Positions 46,546-56,096 of a DNA stretch of 64,000 nt are shown here, in pieces (position 1 is the first letter of the stretch; each line of letters starts with the position of its first letter). The position numbers and the translations under genes were made by a program. Source of the stretch: Pseudomonas azadiae (GTDB lineage: Bacteria; Pseudomonadota; Gammaproteobacteria; Pseudomonadales; Pseudomonadaceae); assembly GCF_019145355.1 (NCBI RefSeq), contig NZ_JAHSTY010000001.1, positions 1,984,001 through 2,048,000 on the forward strand. The letters run 5' to 3'. The notes below the pieces were generated by a model that was not told the origin of the DNA, made no database searches, and saw nothing but the letters and a program-made list of their open reading frames with translations.

Positions 46546-47505
46546 TCAGGCTTGGTAGGCCTTGGCAAAGCCTTCGCGAATCTTGTCTTCCGGCAACTCA
46601 TCGGCAATAAACACAATCACACTCTCCCGCGCCTCACCCTCCTCCCACTCGGTATCCCAATCGAACCCGTAGAGCTTCAGCACGCCCTGGAACACCATGC
46701 GCCGCTCTTCCCCGGCGATGTGCAGCACGCCCTTGTAGCGCAGCAGTTGCTTGCCGTGGTCTTCCAGCAGCTCGTTCATGAACGCGCTGAGCCGGTCGAT
46801 GTCCAGCGGTTGGTCGGTGCGCAGCACCAGGCTTGAAATGCGGTCGATGGACGGTGCGGTGCTCACCGGGCGCAGAGTCATGCCTGCGTTGAGGTTGAAG
46901 CCACGCACATCGAGCAGTTCGGCCAGGTCAATGGCGCCATGGTCCATCACGCGGATCGGCGCGCGGCGGTTAATGCGGGTCAGGCGTTCGCTGAGGGCAT
47001 CAAAGGTGGCGGCATCCACCAGGTCGCGTTTGCTCACCAGCAGGCGGTCGGCAAAACCGATCTGGGCCTGGGCGATGGTCTGGGTCAAGTGATGCTCGGC
47101 GTGGGCGGCGTCCACCAGGGTGATGATGCCGTCGAGGATGTAGCGCTCGCGCAGCTCCTCGTCGATGAAAAAGGTCTGGGCGACCGGGGCCGGATCGGCC
47201 AGGCCGGTGCACTCGATCACCAGACGGTCGAAGGCGATCTCACCGCTGTCCAGTCGTTCGAGCAACAGGTACAGGGCTTTGGTCAGGTCGGTGTGGATGG
47301 TGCAGCACACGCAGCCGTTGGACAGGGTCATGACTTGCACCGGCTCTGCGCCCAAGAGTTGGGTGTCGATACCGGCATCACTGAATTCGTTTTCGATCAC
47401 GGCGATTTTCAAGCCATGCTCGGCCTTGAGCAGGTGCCGCAACAAGGTGGTCTTGCCGGCGCCAAGGAAGCCGCTGAGGACGGTGACGGGAATGGGAGAG
47501 GACAA
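46546..47505 (-). CDS. COG0523 (CobW/YjiA) GTPase
   Basis: The 319-residue G3E-family GTPase has Walker A SGFLGAGKTTLLRHL (about 9-23), the metal-binding GCVCCTI motif (about 68-74), ECTGLADP (Walker B region) and SKRDLVD (NKxD-like). Its C-terminal CobW_C domain includes RYKGVLHIAGEERRMVFQGV. Such GTPases act in metal-cofactor trafficking. The start is taken as TTG 47505 with AGGAGA seven bases upstream; upstream ATG codons add an unrelated 27-residue N-terminus inside the repeat. It follows cstA and ybdD on the same strand, as in the E. coli yjiY-yjiX-yjiA arrangement. Confidence 0.85.
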   Translation of the reverse strand: MSSPIPVTVLSGFLGAGKTTLLRHLLKAEHGLKIAVIENEFSDAGIDTQLLGAEPVQVMTLSNGCVCCTIHTDLTKALYLLLERLDSGEIAFDRLVIECTGLADPAPVAQTFFIDEELRERYILDGIITLVDAAHAEHHLTQTIAQAQIGFADRLLVSKRDLVDAATFDALSERLTRINRRAPIRVMDHGAIDLAELLDVRGFNLNAGMTLRPVSTAPSIDRISSLVLRTDQPLDIDRLSAFMNELLEDHGKQLLRYKGVLHIAGEERRMVFQGVLKLYGFDWDTEWEEGEARESVIVFIADELPEDKIREGFAKAYQA

Positions 47506-47543
47506 AACTGATCTCCTGTTAACTGAAGGAACACAAAACAAAT

Positions 47544-47660
47544 GTGGGAGCGGGCTTATGTGGGAGCTGGCTTGCCTGCGATGCAAACACCTCGGTGTAT
47601 CAGTTACACCGTTGTGATGCTATCGCAGGCAAGCCAGCTCCCACATAAGCCCGCTCCCAC
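47544..47660. repeat. Nested REPIN
   Basis: An outer pair GTGGGAGCGGGCTTA / TAAGCCCGCTCCCAC (47544-47558, 47646-47660) encloses an inner REP pair of the GTGGGAGCTGGCTTGC type. It lies between the COG0523 GTPase and ybdD genes. Confidence 0.9.
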
Positions 47661-47691
47661 AGGGGATTCACTGCCAGCCCGAATTATCGGG

Positions 47692-47889
47692 TCAGCAGCA
47701 CTTGGGCCCACCCTTGCCGCCGTAACGGGCTTCCTGGCGTTCTCGGAAGAACGCCTTGTAGTCCATCATCGGTTTGTCCGGGTGTTTGGTTTGCATATGC
47801 TCGACGTACGTATCGTAGTCGGGCATGCCGACCATCAGGCGCGCGGCCTGACCGAGGTATTTACCGAGGCGATTGATGTCATTGAACAT
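47692..47889 (-). CDS. YbdD/YjiX family small protein
   Basis: The 65-residue product matches the DUF466/YbdD family: [31 protein letters not shown] N-terminal half ([11 protein letters not shown] at about 22-32), PMMDYKAFF and a basic C-terminus ending GGKGGPKCC. It nearly always follows a CstA/BtsT-type pyruvate/peptide transporter. Here it starts 15 bases after the cstA stop. The function is not known; a role in transporter assembly or regulation is inferred from linkage. Confidence 0.88.
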   Translation of the reverse strand: MFNDINRLGKYLGQAARLMVGMPDYDTYVEHMQTKHPDKPMMDYKAFFRERQEARYGGKGGPKCC

Positions 47890-47904
47890 GGTTGCAATCC
47901 TCGA

Positions 47905-49971
47905 TCACGCGTCCGGTACGGCCTGGAACGGGGCTTCTTTATCCGTACGTTCTTTGTTGCCCCAGGCGGCAACGCCGACCTTGAGCGCATAGAACAGGAT
48001 ACTGAATACCACAAACAGGAACAGCGCCGTCAGCGTTGCGTTGGTGTAGGCGTTCCAGATTACGTGCTGCATCTGGTCGATGTTCTTGGCCGGAGCGAGG
48101 ATCTGGCCGTTGGCCAGGGCATCGCTGTATTTCTTGGCGAGGGACAGAAAGCCGATCGCCGGGTTGGCGTCGAACAGCTTGATCAGGCCCGCTGCGGTGG
48201 TGCAGATCAGCAGCCAGACCGCCGGCACCATGGTCACCCAGATGTAGCGTTGGCGTTTCATCTTGATCAGCACAACGGTGGCCAGCATCAGCGCGATACC
48301 CGCCAGCATCTGGTTGGAGATACCGAACAGCGGCCACAAGGTGTTGATGCCGCCCAGTGGGTCGATCACGCCTTGGTAGAGCAGGTAACCCCACATCGCC
48401 ACACAACCTGCGGTCGCGATCAAGTTGGCGGTCCAGGACTCGGTGCGTTTGAGCGCCGGGACGAACGAGCCCAGAAGGTCTTGCAGCATGAAGCGACCGG
48501 CACGGGTACCGGCGTCGACGGCGGTAAGAATGAACAAGGCTTCGAACAGGATCGCAAAGTGGTACCAGAATGCCATGGTGTTTTCACCCGGCAGCACACT
48601 GTGCAGGATCTGCGCGATACCCACCGCCAGCGTCGGCGCACCGCCGGCACGCGCCAGGATGGTGGTTTCACCGATGTCATGGGCCACGGCCGACAGCGCC
48701 TCAGGCGTAATCGCAAAGCCCCAGCTGCTGACGGTTTGCGCAACAGTCACCACGTCGGTGCCGACAATCGCGGCCGGGCTGTTCATGGCGAAGTACACGC
48801 CAGGCTCGATCACCGAGGCGGCAACCATGGCCATGATGGCCACGAACGACTCCATCAACATGCCGCCATAGCCGATGTAGCGCGCATGGCTTTCATTGGC
48901 CAGCAACTTGGGCGTGGTGCCCGAAGAAATCAGCGCGTGGAAACCCGAGACCGCGCCACAGGCAATGGTGATGAACAGGAACGGGAACAGACCGCCCTTC
49001 CACACCGGGCCGGTGCCGTCGATGAACTGGGTCAGCGCCGGCATTTTCAGGTCTGGCATGGTGACCAGGATGCCGATCGCCAGGGCGATGATGGTGCCGA
49101 TTTTCAGGAAGGTCGACAGGTAGTCGCGTGGCGCGAGGATCAGCCATACCGGCAGTACCGCCGCGACGAAACCGTAGCCGATGAGCATCCAGGTAATCTG
49201 GATCCCGGTAAAGGTGAACGCCTTGGCCCAGACCGGATCAGCGGCAATTTGCCCGCCCAGCCAGATCGAACCCAGCAGCAACGCCACACCGATGATCGAG
49301 ATTTCACCGATACGACCCGGGCGGATGTAGCGCATGTAAATGCCCATGAACATCGCAATCGGGATGGTCGCCATCACCGTGAAGATACCCCACGGGCTCT
49401 CGGCCAGGGCCTTGACCACGATCAGCGCCAGCACCGCAAGGATGATGATCATGATCAGGAAGCAGCCAAACAGCGCGATGGTCCCGGGGATGCGGCCCAT
49501 TTCTTCGCGAACCATGTCCCCCAGGGACCGGCCGTTACGACGCGTGGACAGGAACAGGATCATGAAGTCCTGCACCGCACCGGCCAGCACCACGCCGGCA
49601 ATCAGCCAGAGCGTGCCCGGCAGATACCCCATTTGCGCTGCCAGCACCGGGCCGACCAGCGGGCCTGCACCGGCAATCGCCGCAAAGTGGTGACCGAAAA
49701 GGATGTGTTTGTTGGTCGGCACATAGTCCAGACCGTCATTGTTGAGCACTGCGGGGGTGGCCCGCCGTGGATCGAGTTGCATCACATTGTTAGCGATGAA
49801 CAGGCTGTAGTAACGGTACGCAACCAGATAGATGGCCACCGCAGCGACCACAATCCACAAGGCGTTGATCGCCTCACCGCGGCGCAAGGCCACTACGCCC
49901 AGGGCGCACGCTCCTACGATTGCCAGCACCAGCCAGGGTAGATGGCGTAGCAGGCTATTATTATTTTTCAT
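47905..49971 (-). CDS. cstA: CstA/BtsT family pyruvate/peptide transporter
   Basis: The 688-residue integral membrane protein has about 16-18 helices. CstA blocks include GHHFAAIAGAGPLVGPVLAA (about 90-110), GAVQDFMILFLSTRRNGRSLG and SSGTTPKLLANESHA, and the C-terminal part carries GGINTLWPLFGISNQMLAG. The ATG at 49971 is chosen because family proteins begin with a short MKNNNS-like lead before the first helix; the longer frame reaches into a divergent gene. It heads the operon with ybdD and the COG0523 GTPase. The E. coli relatives CstA and BtsT import pyruvate and are induced by carbon starvation or pyruvate. Confidence 0.92.
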   Translation of the reverse strand: MKNNNSLLRHLPWLVLAIVGACALGVVALRRGEAINALWIVVAAVAIYLVAYRYYSLFIANNVMQLDPRRATPAVLNNDGLDYVPTNKHILFGHHFAAIAGAGPLVGPVLAAQMGYLPGTLWLIAGVVLAGAVQDFMILFLSTRRNGRSLGDMVREEMGRIPGTIALFGCFLIMIIILAVLALIVVKALAESPWGIFTVMATIPIAMFMGIYMRYIRPGRIGEISIIGVALLLGSIWLGGQIAADPVWAKAFTFTGIQITWMLIGYGFVAAVLPVWLILAPRDYLSTFLKIGTIIALAIGILVTMPDLKMPALTQFIDGTGPVWKGGLFPFLFITIACGAVSGFHALISSGTTPKLLANESHARYIGYGGMLMESFVAIMAMVAASVIEPGVYFAMNSPAAIVGTDVVTVAQTVSSWGFAITPEALSAVAHDIGETTILARAGGAPTLAVGIAQILHSVLPGENTMAFWYHFAILFEALFILTAVDAGTRAGRFMLQDLLGSFVPALKRTESWTANLIATAGCVAMWGYLLYQGVIDPLGGINTLWPLFGISNQMLAGIALMLATVVLIKMKRQRYIWVTMVPAVWLLICTTAAGLIKLFDANPAIGFLSLAKKYSDALANGQILAPAKNIDQMQHVIWNAYTNATLTALFLFVVFSILFYALKVGVAAWGNKERTDKEAPFQAVPDA

Positions 49972-50146
49972 TTTTATATTCCAGCCAGGGTGGACAGAAA
50001 GGACAGCCAACCGGAGTTTAGCGCTACTGGCCTTAAAGGCCACCCCCCTACGTTGGTCTAGAGCCTTGCCCAGGTAAAAAAAGCAGAAAACCCGGCCCAA
50101 TGATGGCGCAGGGCTACACTCCTTTCTATCCACCGAGGGTTTAACC

Positions 50147-50515
50147 ATGTCCGAGCAACCGTCTGACCGCCGCTGTTTCCGCCGGATCGCGATTGATGCA
50201 ACCACCGAACTGCGGCAAAACGGCCACGAATGGCCAGTGGAACTGGTGGATTTGTCGCTCAAGGGCCTGGCGATAAAGCGGCCCGACACTTGGAAAGGCA
50301 ATAAGGCGCTGCCGTTCGACGTCGATATTCGCCTGGACCCGAAAGCCCATATAAAGATGCAGGTCAAGCTGACCCACGATGACCACGGCCAGTTAGGCTT
50401 TGCGTGCAAGGAAATCGACCTGGACTCGATCAGCCATTTGCGGCGGCTGATCGAGCTGAACCTGGGTGATCAGGAAGAGTTGGAACGGGAGTTGGGCGCG
50501 TTGCTGCAGCTGTAA
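50147..50515 (+). CDS. PilZ domain c-di-GMP-binding protein
   Basis: The 122-residue single-domain PilZ protein has the c-di-GMP motifs DRRCFRRI (Rxxx R at about 7-14) and DLSLKG (D/NxSxxG, about 36-41), followed by a beta-barrel and a C-terminal helix (HLRRLIELNLGD). Single PilZ proteins act as c-di-GMP effectors or adaptors. It is divergently transcribed from cstA with a 175-base promoter region. The GGDEF-EAL gene in this window may be part of the same signalling network, but nothing links them specifically. Confidence 0.85.
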   Translation: MSEQPSDRRCFRRIAIDATTELRQNGHEWPVELVDLSLKGLAIKRPDTWKGNKALPFDVDIRLDPKAHIKMQVKLTHDDHGQLGFACKEIDLDSISHLRRLIELNLGDQEELERELGALLQL

Positions 50516-50530
50516 CAGTCAACACAATTC

Positions 50531-50622
50531 AAATGTGTGTGGGCTTGCTCGCGAAAGCGATGTGTCAGTGATGAATTTATCGACTGACACCCTGCCTTCG
50601 CGAGCAAGCCCGCTCCCACATG
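50531..50622. repeat. REPIN (REP doublet)
   Basis: GTGGGCTTGCTCGCGAAAGC...GCCTTCGCGAGCAAGCCCGCTCCCAC, an imperfect inverted pair between the PilZ and radA genes; the GAA-type cores differ from the CTGGCTTGCCTGCGAT type. Confidence 0.85.
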
Positions 50623-50642
50623 GGGGTCGCGGTGCTACTGAA

Positions 50643-52010
50643 TTATTCGAACAACGCATCCAACGCCTGTTCGAGGCGTGTCACGCCTATCACTTGTAAC
50701 CCCGCAGGCATTTCCTTCGGCGCGTTGCCCTTGGGCACGATCGCACGCTTGAAACCGTGCTTGGCGGCTTCCTTGAGGCGTTCCTGGCCGCTGGGCACCG
50801 GGCGTACTTCGCCGGACAGGCCGACTTCGCCAAACACCAGCAGGTCGTGGGGCAACGGTTTGTTGCGCAGGCTCGACATCACCGCCGCCATCAACGCCAG
50901 GTCGGACGCGGTCTCCAGCACCTTGACCCCGCCGACCACGTTCAAGAACACATCCTGGTCATGGGTAGGAATGCCGCCGTGACGGTGCAACACCGCCAGC
51001 AGCATCGCCAAGCGGTTCTGATCCAGGCCGAGCGTTACGCGCCGTGGGTTGGCCAAATGGCTGTCATCCACCAGCGCCTGCACCTCCACCAGCATCGGGC
51101 GTGTGCCTTCCCACGTTGCCATGACCACACTGCCTGGGACTTCTTCCTGAGCTCGAGTCAGAAAAATCGCCGATGGGTTGGAGACTTCTTTCAGCCCCTT
51201 GTCAGTCATCGCGAACACACCCAACTCGTTCACCGCACCGAAGCGGTTCTTCACCGCCCGCAGCAAACGCAAACGGCCGTCGGACTCGCCTTCGAAATAC
51301 AACACCGTGTCGACCATATGCTCCAGCACCCGTGGCCCGGCCAGCGCGCCCTCTTTGGTCACGTGGCCGACCAGGAAGATCGCCGTGCCGCTCTGCTTGG
51401 CATAACGCACCAGCAGCGCCGCGCTTTCGCGTACCTGGGACACGCCGCCCGGTGCCGATTGCAGTTGCTCGGTGAAGATGGTCTGGATCGAGTCGATCAC
51501 CATGACCTTGGGCTTTTCGATGCGCGCCGTAGCGATGATGCTTTCGATGCAGGTTTCGGTCATTACCCGCAACTGGTCCTGAGGCAAGCCCAGGCGGCGC
51601 GCGCGCATGGCCACTTGTTGCTGCGATTCTTCACCGGTGACGTACAGCGCCGGCATGCGGCTGGCGATACTGCACAGGGTTTGCAGCAGGATCGTCGACT
51701 TGCCGATGCCGGGGTCGCCGCCGATCAGCACCACCGAACCGTCCACCAGGCCGCCGCCGAGGACGCGGTCCAGCTCGCCGGACGCGGTGGAAAAGCGCGG
51801 GATCTCTTCGACGCTGACTTCGGCCAGGGTCTTGATCTGCGCCTGTTGCCCGGTCCAGCCGGCACGGCCGGTGGGCGCTGCGGCGCCGCCGCTTTCGATC
51901 ATGGTTTCAGTCAGGGTGTTCCACGCACCGCACTCGGTGCATTGGCCGGCCCACTTGGGAAAGGTCGCGCCGCACTCCGTGCAGCCGTACATGCGCTTGG
52001 CCTTCGCCAT
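50643..52010 (-). CDS. radA: DNA repair protein RadA
   Basis: The 455-residue RecA-like branch-migration factor has an N-terminal C4 zinc finger (CTECGATFPKWAGQCTEC at about 10-27) and Walker A GGDPGIGKST (about 96-105). The RadA-specific KNRFGAVNELGVF segment (about 252-264) and a C-terminal Lon-like domain follow, the latter with LVFGEVGLSGEVRPV. It processes recombination intermediates together with RecA. A solo gene here, convergent with the PilZ gene across the REPIN. Confidence 0.95.
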   Translation of the reverse strand: MAKAKRMYGCTECGATFPKWAGQCTECGAWNTLTETMIESGGAAAPTGRAGWTGQQAQIKTLAEVSVEEIPRFSTASGELDRVLGGGLVDGSVVLIGGDPGIGKSTILLQTLCSIASRMPALYVTGEESQQQVAMRARRLGLPQDQLRVMTETCIESIIATARIEKPKVMVIDSIQTIFTEQLQSAPGGVSQVRESAALLVRYAKQSGTAIFLVGHVTKEGALAGPRVLEHMVDTVLYFEGESDGRLRLLRAVKNRFGAVNELGVFAMTDKGLKEVSNPSAIFLTRAQEEVPGSVVMATWEGTRPMLVEVQALVDDSHLANPRRVTLGLDQNRLAMLLAVLHRHGGIPTHDQDVFLNVVGGVKVLETASDLALMAAVMSSLRNKPLPHDLLVFGEVGLSGEVRPVPSGQERLKEAAKHGFKRAIVPKGNAPKEMPAGLQVIGVTRLEQALDALFE

Positions 52011-52045
52011 TTGAGAACCTCCAACCGAAAAACCGCGATGATAGC

Positions 52046-52585
52046 TCAGCGCGGCGCCGGGGTCCGGATTTCACCGCTGGCCAATCGTGAAGCACTGTTA
52101 CCGATCGGGTCTTCGGCGTTAAGGTCGGCGCCCTTGGCTTTCAGATCGTCCAGCAGCTCAAGGCGCTTGAACAGCCCAGCGTACATGGCCGCCGTCTGTC
52201 CGGCACCGTTGCGCTGGTCGGGGTTGCAATCGGTGGCCAGCAGGCGCTGGGCGATTTTCAGCTCGCCCTTGAAAATCGCCCCCATCAGCGCGGTGTTGCC
52301 GCGTTTGTCTTGCACGCAGGCGTCGGCGCCAGCATTGAGCAGACGCTCCACAAACGGGCCCTGGCCGTGATAGGCCGCGAGGATCAGCGCCGTATAGCCC
52401 TTGTCGTCTTGTGTGTTGAGGCTGTAGCCGGAGTCGATAAAGGTGTTGAGCATGTCGACATCGCCACGGCGGGCGGCGTCGAGATAATAATCTTGAAGCT
52501 GGGCCTTGAGCGCGACCGGGTCGGGAGACTCGGCCTGGGCGACAAAGGCCAGCATGGCCATCAGCAAACCGATAGAAATACGCAT
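52046..52585 (-). CDS. ankB: Exported ankyrin-repeat protein (AnkB-like)
   Basis: The 179-residue product has a signal peptide (about 1-17, ending FVAQAE) and four to five ankyrin repeats, such as DDKGYTALILAAYHGQGPFVERLLNAGADACVQ-type units spaced by about 33 residues. It lies directly downstream of katB on the same strand with 55 bases between them. In P. aeruginosa AnkB supports KatB catalase activity in the periplasm, so the same partnership is inferred. The ATG at 52585 is chosen because it begins the signal peptide. Confidence 0.85.
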   Translation of the reverse strand: MRISIGLLMAMLAFVAQAESPDPVALKAQLQDYYLDAARRGDVDMLNTFIDSGYSLNTQDDKGYTALILAAYHGQGPFVERLLNAGADACVQDKRGNTALMGAIFKGELKIAQRLLATDCNPDQRNGAGQTAAMYAGLFKRLELLDDLKAKGADLNAEDPIGNSASRLASGEIRTPAPR

Positions 52586-52640
52586 GGGTTTCTCCTGCCA
52601 AGGGTCGACGCCCTTAAGGGCGCCGACCGGAACCAACGGA

Positions 52641-54182
52641 TCAGTCAGTCAGCTTTTCCGCCAGCGCTTTCACGCGCGCCAAGTCGCCCTTGGCAACCTT
52701 GGCCACGCCGGTGCCGTACTCCGGGTCAGCCTTGTAGAGGAACGACAGGATGATGTGCTTGCTCGCGTCGTCGGTGGTCGCCAAGGAGCCGCCGAAGTTT
52801 TCGATCAGGTCCTGACGTTCTTTCTTACTGTAGGAGCGATACAAATCCCCGGCCTGCTTGAAGTTCTGCTCACGCTGAATCTTCGCCTGCTGGGTGCTGC
52901 CCGACAGGGCAGACTGGCTGTAGCGCGCGGTCTGCGGTTCTTCGCGAGGCTCCAAACGGCTTGGCTGGTAGTTCACACCGGAGGTGGTTTTGCCCATGTT
53001 GAGCGCGCCGTCTTGGTTACCGTTGTTGACCGCAACCCGTGGCGCGTTGATCGGCAGTTGCAGGGCATTGGCGCCCAGGCGGTACATCTGGGTATCGGCG
53101 TAGGAGAACACCCGGCCTTGCAGCAGGCGGTCTTCCGACGGTTCGATACCCGGCACCAGGTTGGCCGGGGCCATGGCCACTTGCTCGGTCTCCTGGAAGA
53201 CGTTGGCCGGGTTGCGGTTCAGCACCATTTGCCCGACTTTGCGCTCGGGCACATCCGGCCAGATCTTGGTGGCGTCCAGCGGGTCGAAATCGAACTTGGC
53301 CAGGTCTTCGGGCTTGAGCACCTGCACATACAGGTCCCACTTGGGGAAGTCGCCCTTGTTGATATGGGTGACCAGGTCGTGGGTCATGTGGCTGTAGTCA
53401 CGCCCCTGCACTTCGGTGACCTGCTTGGGATCCAGGTTCTTGATGCCTTGCAGGCTTTTCCAGTGGAATTTGACGTAGTGCACTTCGCCTTTGGCGTTGA
53501 TCAGCTTGTAGGCGTGCACACCGTTGCCGTCCATTTCCCGATAGCTGGCCGGGGTGCCGGAGTCGGAGTACAGCTCGGTCAGGGTGCGAGTGGATTCGGG
53601 CACGTGGGAGAAGAAGTCGAAGCGACGGGAATCGTCGTCCAGGTTGGTTCGCGGATCTGGCTTGAACGCGTGGACCATGTCCGGGAACTTGATGGCATCG
53701 CGGATGAAGAACGTCGGGAAGTTGTTGCCGACCAGGTCCCAATTACCCTCAGCGGTGTAGAACTTGGTGGCGAAACCGCGCGGGTCACGCAGGGTTTCCG
53801 GGGAGTGGTTACCGTGGACCACGGCAGAGAAGCGCACGAATACCGGCGTGGCCTCGCCGGCTGCGAACACTTTTGCCTTGGTCAGGTCGCTGAGGCTGTC
53901 CGTGACCGTGAAGGTGCCGTGGGCCCCGGTGCCACGGGCGTGTACCACGCGCTCAGGGATGCGTTCGCGGTCAAAGCGTTGCAACTTCTGGATCAGTTGC
54001 ACGTCCTGCAGCAATACTGGGCCGTTGGGGCCGGCTGTTTGCGAGTTCTGGTTATCGCCCACGGCGGCGCCGTTATCGCGCGTCAGGTTGGCGGCCTGCA
54101 CAGAAAGGGAAAGCAGGCTGGCGGTTACCAGTATCAGCACGGATCGCGCTGCAACAGGCCCGCGGCTCTTTGGATTTTTCAT
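52641..54182 (-). CDS. katB: Periplasmic catalase KatB
   Basis: The 513-residue clade-3-type haem catalase has a signal peptide (about 1-30, ending VQAANL). The catalytic His lies in PERVVHARGTGAHG (about 78-91). Asn is in the GNNFPTFFIRDA block, and the haem-ligand Tyr lies in GRVFSYADTQMYRLG (about 355-370). It decomposes hydrogen peroxide in the periplasm. It is co-transcribed with the ankyrin protein AnkB. An OxyR-dependent promoter is expected from P. aeruginosa, but I could not see a convincing OxyR site. Confidence 0.93.
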   Translation of the reverse strand: MKNPKSRGPVAARSVLILVTASLLSLSVQAANLTRDNGAAVGDNQNSQTAGPNGPVLLQDVQLIQKLQRFDRERIPERVVHARGTGAHGTFTVTDSLSDLTKAKVFAAGEATPVFVRFSAVVHGNHSPETLRDPRGFATKFYTAEGNWDLVGNNFPTFFIRDAIKFPDMVHAFKPDPRTNLDDDSRRFDFFSHVPESTRTLTELYSDSGTPASYREMDGNGVHAYKLINAKGEVHYVKFHWKSLQGIKNLDPKQVTEVQGRDYSHMTHDLVTHINKGDFPKWDLYVQVLKPEDLAKFDFDPLDATKIWPDVPERKVGQMVLNRNPANVFQETEQVAMAPANLVPGIEPSEDRLLQGRVFSYADTQMYRLGANALQLPINAPRVAVNNGNQDGALNMGKTTSGVNYQPSRLEPREEPQTARYSQSALSGSTQQAKIQREQNFKQAGDLYRSYSKKERQDLIENFGGSLATTDDASKHIILSFLYKADPEYGTGVAKVAKGDLARVKALAEKLTD

Positions 54183-54469
54183 CGAGGTTTCCTCTGGTTT
54201 TTTTAATGCACATTCAGTTGTGCTTGCCAGAGGCTAGTGACACCCGAGTCAGAAGATAAATAGAAAAGCCGTACCAACCCGATTAATAAAATAATCTGGT
54301 AAACCCATGATTCGGCGCGTATTTCGCGCGCGATTAGTGGCACTTTGCAAACTATTTGCGCTTTGATGTGTCGATAAAAACTAACAGTGTTAACGGTTGT
54401 GTCAGGCAAGCCCGCCACGACTGACTTACACTAAGCCCCACCCTTCTCATCTGTAACAAGGAATAACCT

Positions 54470-54889
54470 ATGGGCGTGATCAGTGAGTTCAAGGCCTTCG
54501 CGGTCAAAGGTAATGTGGTCGACATGGCGGTCGGTATCATCATCGGCGCCGCCTTCGGCAAAATTGTTTCATCGTTTGTAGGCGACGTGGTGATGCCGCC
54601 ACTCGGTCTGTTGATCGGCGGTGTGGACTTCGGTGATCTGGCCGTGACACTCAAGGCAGCCCAAGGCGACGCGCCTGCGGTGATCCTGGCCTACGGTAAA
54701 TTCATCCAGAGCGTGGTGGACTTCCTGATCGTCGCGTTTGCGATCTTTATGGGCGTAAAAGTCATCAACCGCCTGAAGCGCGAAGAGGCCGTTGCGCCAA
54801 AGCTGCCACCGGTGCCTACCAAGGAAGAAGTGTTGCTGGGCGAGATCCGCGATCTGCTCAAGGCGCAGCACGACAAGCCGCTTCAATAA
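54470..54889 (+). CDS. mscL: Large-conductance mechanosensitive channel
   Basis: The 139-residue channel has an N-terminal amphipathic helix ([18 protein letters not shown]) and TM1 ([23 protein letters not shown]). A periplasmic loop follows, then TM2 ([23 protein letters not shown]) and a charged C-terminal bundle with [12 protein letters not shown]. It opens under membrane tension during hypo-osmotic shock. It is convergent with fpr through a shared terminator. Confidence 0.96.
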   Translation: MGVISEFKAFAVKGNVVDMAVGIIIGAAFGKIVSSFVGDVVMPPLGLLIGGVDFGDLAVTLKAAQGDAPAVILAYGKFIQSVVDFLIVAFAIFMGVKVINRLKREEAVAPKLPPVPTKEEVLLGEIRDLLKAQHDKPLQ

Positions 54890-54905
54890 ATGCCGGCTTG
54901 GAAAG

Positions 54906-54932
54906 AAGGCGCCTGCCAGGGGCGCCTTTTTA
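54906..54932. terminator. Bidirectional terminator between mscL and fpr
   Basis: AAGGCGCC-tgccagg-GGCGCCTTTTTATT sits between the convergent stops of mscL and fpr, and the hairpin can serve both. Confidence 0.85.
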
Positions 54933-55709
54933 TTACCAGTAGTTTTCGACCGCCACCTGGCCAGGACGACGGCTCAAGCTCAGGTTCATATCACGCTGTT
55001 TGAGCAACTGGCGCGTGTCATCGACCATCTGCGGGTTGCCGCAAATCAGTACGCGCGAATGTTCCGGGGTCAGCTCGACGCCGGCCGCGCTTTCCAGTTC
55101 GCCATTTTCAATCAGGGCCGTGATCCGCCCATTCAGCGCGCCGGGATGTTGTTCTCGGGTGACGATGGGAATATAGGTGAGCTTGTGCGCGTATTCGGCC
55201 AGGTATTCGCGCTCACCCAGTTCCTTGATCAGCGCCTGATAAGCCAGTTCCCTGGCTTCGCGGGCGCTGTACACCAGGACGATGCGCTCGAATTTTTCCC
55301 AGACTTCGAAGTCCTGCAAAATCGACAGGAACGGCGCCACCCCGGTGCCGGTGCCCAGCATCCACAAATCGCGGCCGTCGACAAACCGGTTCAAGGTCAG
55401 AAAGCCCGTGGCCTGGCGTTCCACCAGCAGCGTGTCGCCCACCCGCAGGCGGCTCAGCTCACTGGTGAACTCACCGCCTGGGACGACGATGGAGAAGAAA
55501 TCCAAGTGTTCGTCAAACGGCGAGGACACCAGCGAGTAAGCGCGCCATACGGTGCTGCCGTCCGCCTTGGTCACCCCCAGGCGGACGAACTGGCCGGCAG
55601 TGAAACGAAACCCCGGATCGCGGGTAGTGCGCAGGGTAAACAGGCTGGGGGTCAGCGATTGCACATCAAGCAAGGTCTGGCGGGTAAATTTCTCAGCACT
55701 GGCCGTCAT
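54933..55709 (-). CDS. fpr: Ferredoxin-NADP(+) reductase
   Basis: The 258-residue FAD flavoprotein has the FAD motif RAYSLVSSP (about 50-58), GGEFTSEL, the NADP motif GTGTGVAPFLSI (about 112-123), VYSAREARELAY and a C-terminal VAVENYW. It transfers electrons between NADPH and ferredoxin/flavodoxin. In Pseudomonas FprA is linked to oxidative stress and iron-sulphur supply. Single gene, convergent with mscL; the 387-base gap upstream contains no gene. Confidence 0.94.
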   Translation of the reverse strand: MTASAEKFTRQTLLDVQSLTPSLFTLRTTRDPGFRFTAGQFVRLGVTKADGSTVWRAYSLVSSPFDEHLDFFSIVVPGGEFTSELSRLRVGDTLLVERQATGFLTLNRFVDGRDLWMLGTGTGVAPFLSILQDFEVWEKFERIVLVYSAREARELAYQALIKELGEREYLAEYAHKLTYIPIVTREQHPGALNGRITALIENGELESAAGVELTPEHSRVLICGNPQMVDDTRQLLKQRDMNLSLSRRPGQVAVENYW

Positions 55710-56096
55710 AGGGGCCTCCGTTCAGCAGGTGGCCTAGTGTCCCTCAAAGTGGCGCATGGAAACACCTACGGCGAGTAGTGGCTTCGTGCAGGCAGCAGTA
55801 GTGGCTAAATAATTCCACCGCCAATCAATTCGCTATTAGCCGTTTTGGCAAGTTCATAAAGAGGGTGTTAGTTGATCGTTACAGAACGCTTCAATCTATT
55901 AATAATCCGTGACTTTCAGCGGCCCGCTTAAGAGCACATGCAAATATTCTTGCAAAAAAATTCTTAAATTCTTCTGTTCAATAACGAAATTTTCCTCTTG
56001 AGATGTAGCCGCTGTCCTACACTCATTCCCGTGCGGCGTTGGGGGTTCAGGATGTACCTCAGGGCACAGAGAATGGGACGGCATGGAGAATATCCG
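55710..56096. promoter_or_regulatory. Divergent intergenic region between fpr and luxR solo
   Basis: AT-richer than its surroundings (TTATTAATAATCCG near 55900) with no supported gene. It holds the promoters of both divergent genes. I looked for, and did not see, a perfect lux-box palindrome. Confidence 0.45.

Noticed and set aside
47542..49941. 799-residue plus-strand frame opposite cstA
   Set aside because: It reads through a REPIN and antisense to a conserved membrane protein; the sequence is low-complexity and His/Arg/Gln-rich.
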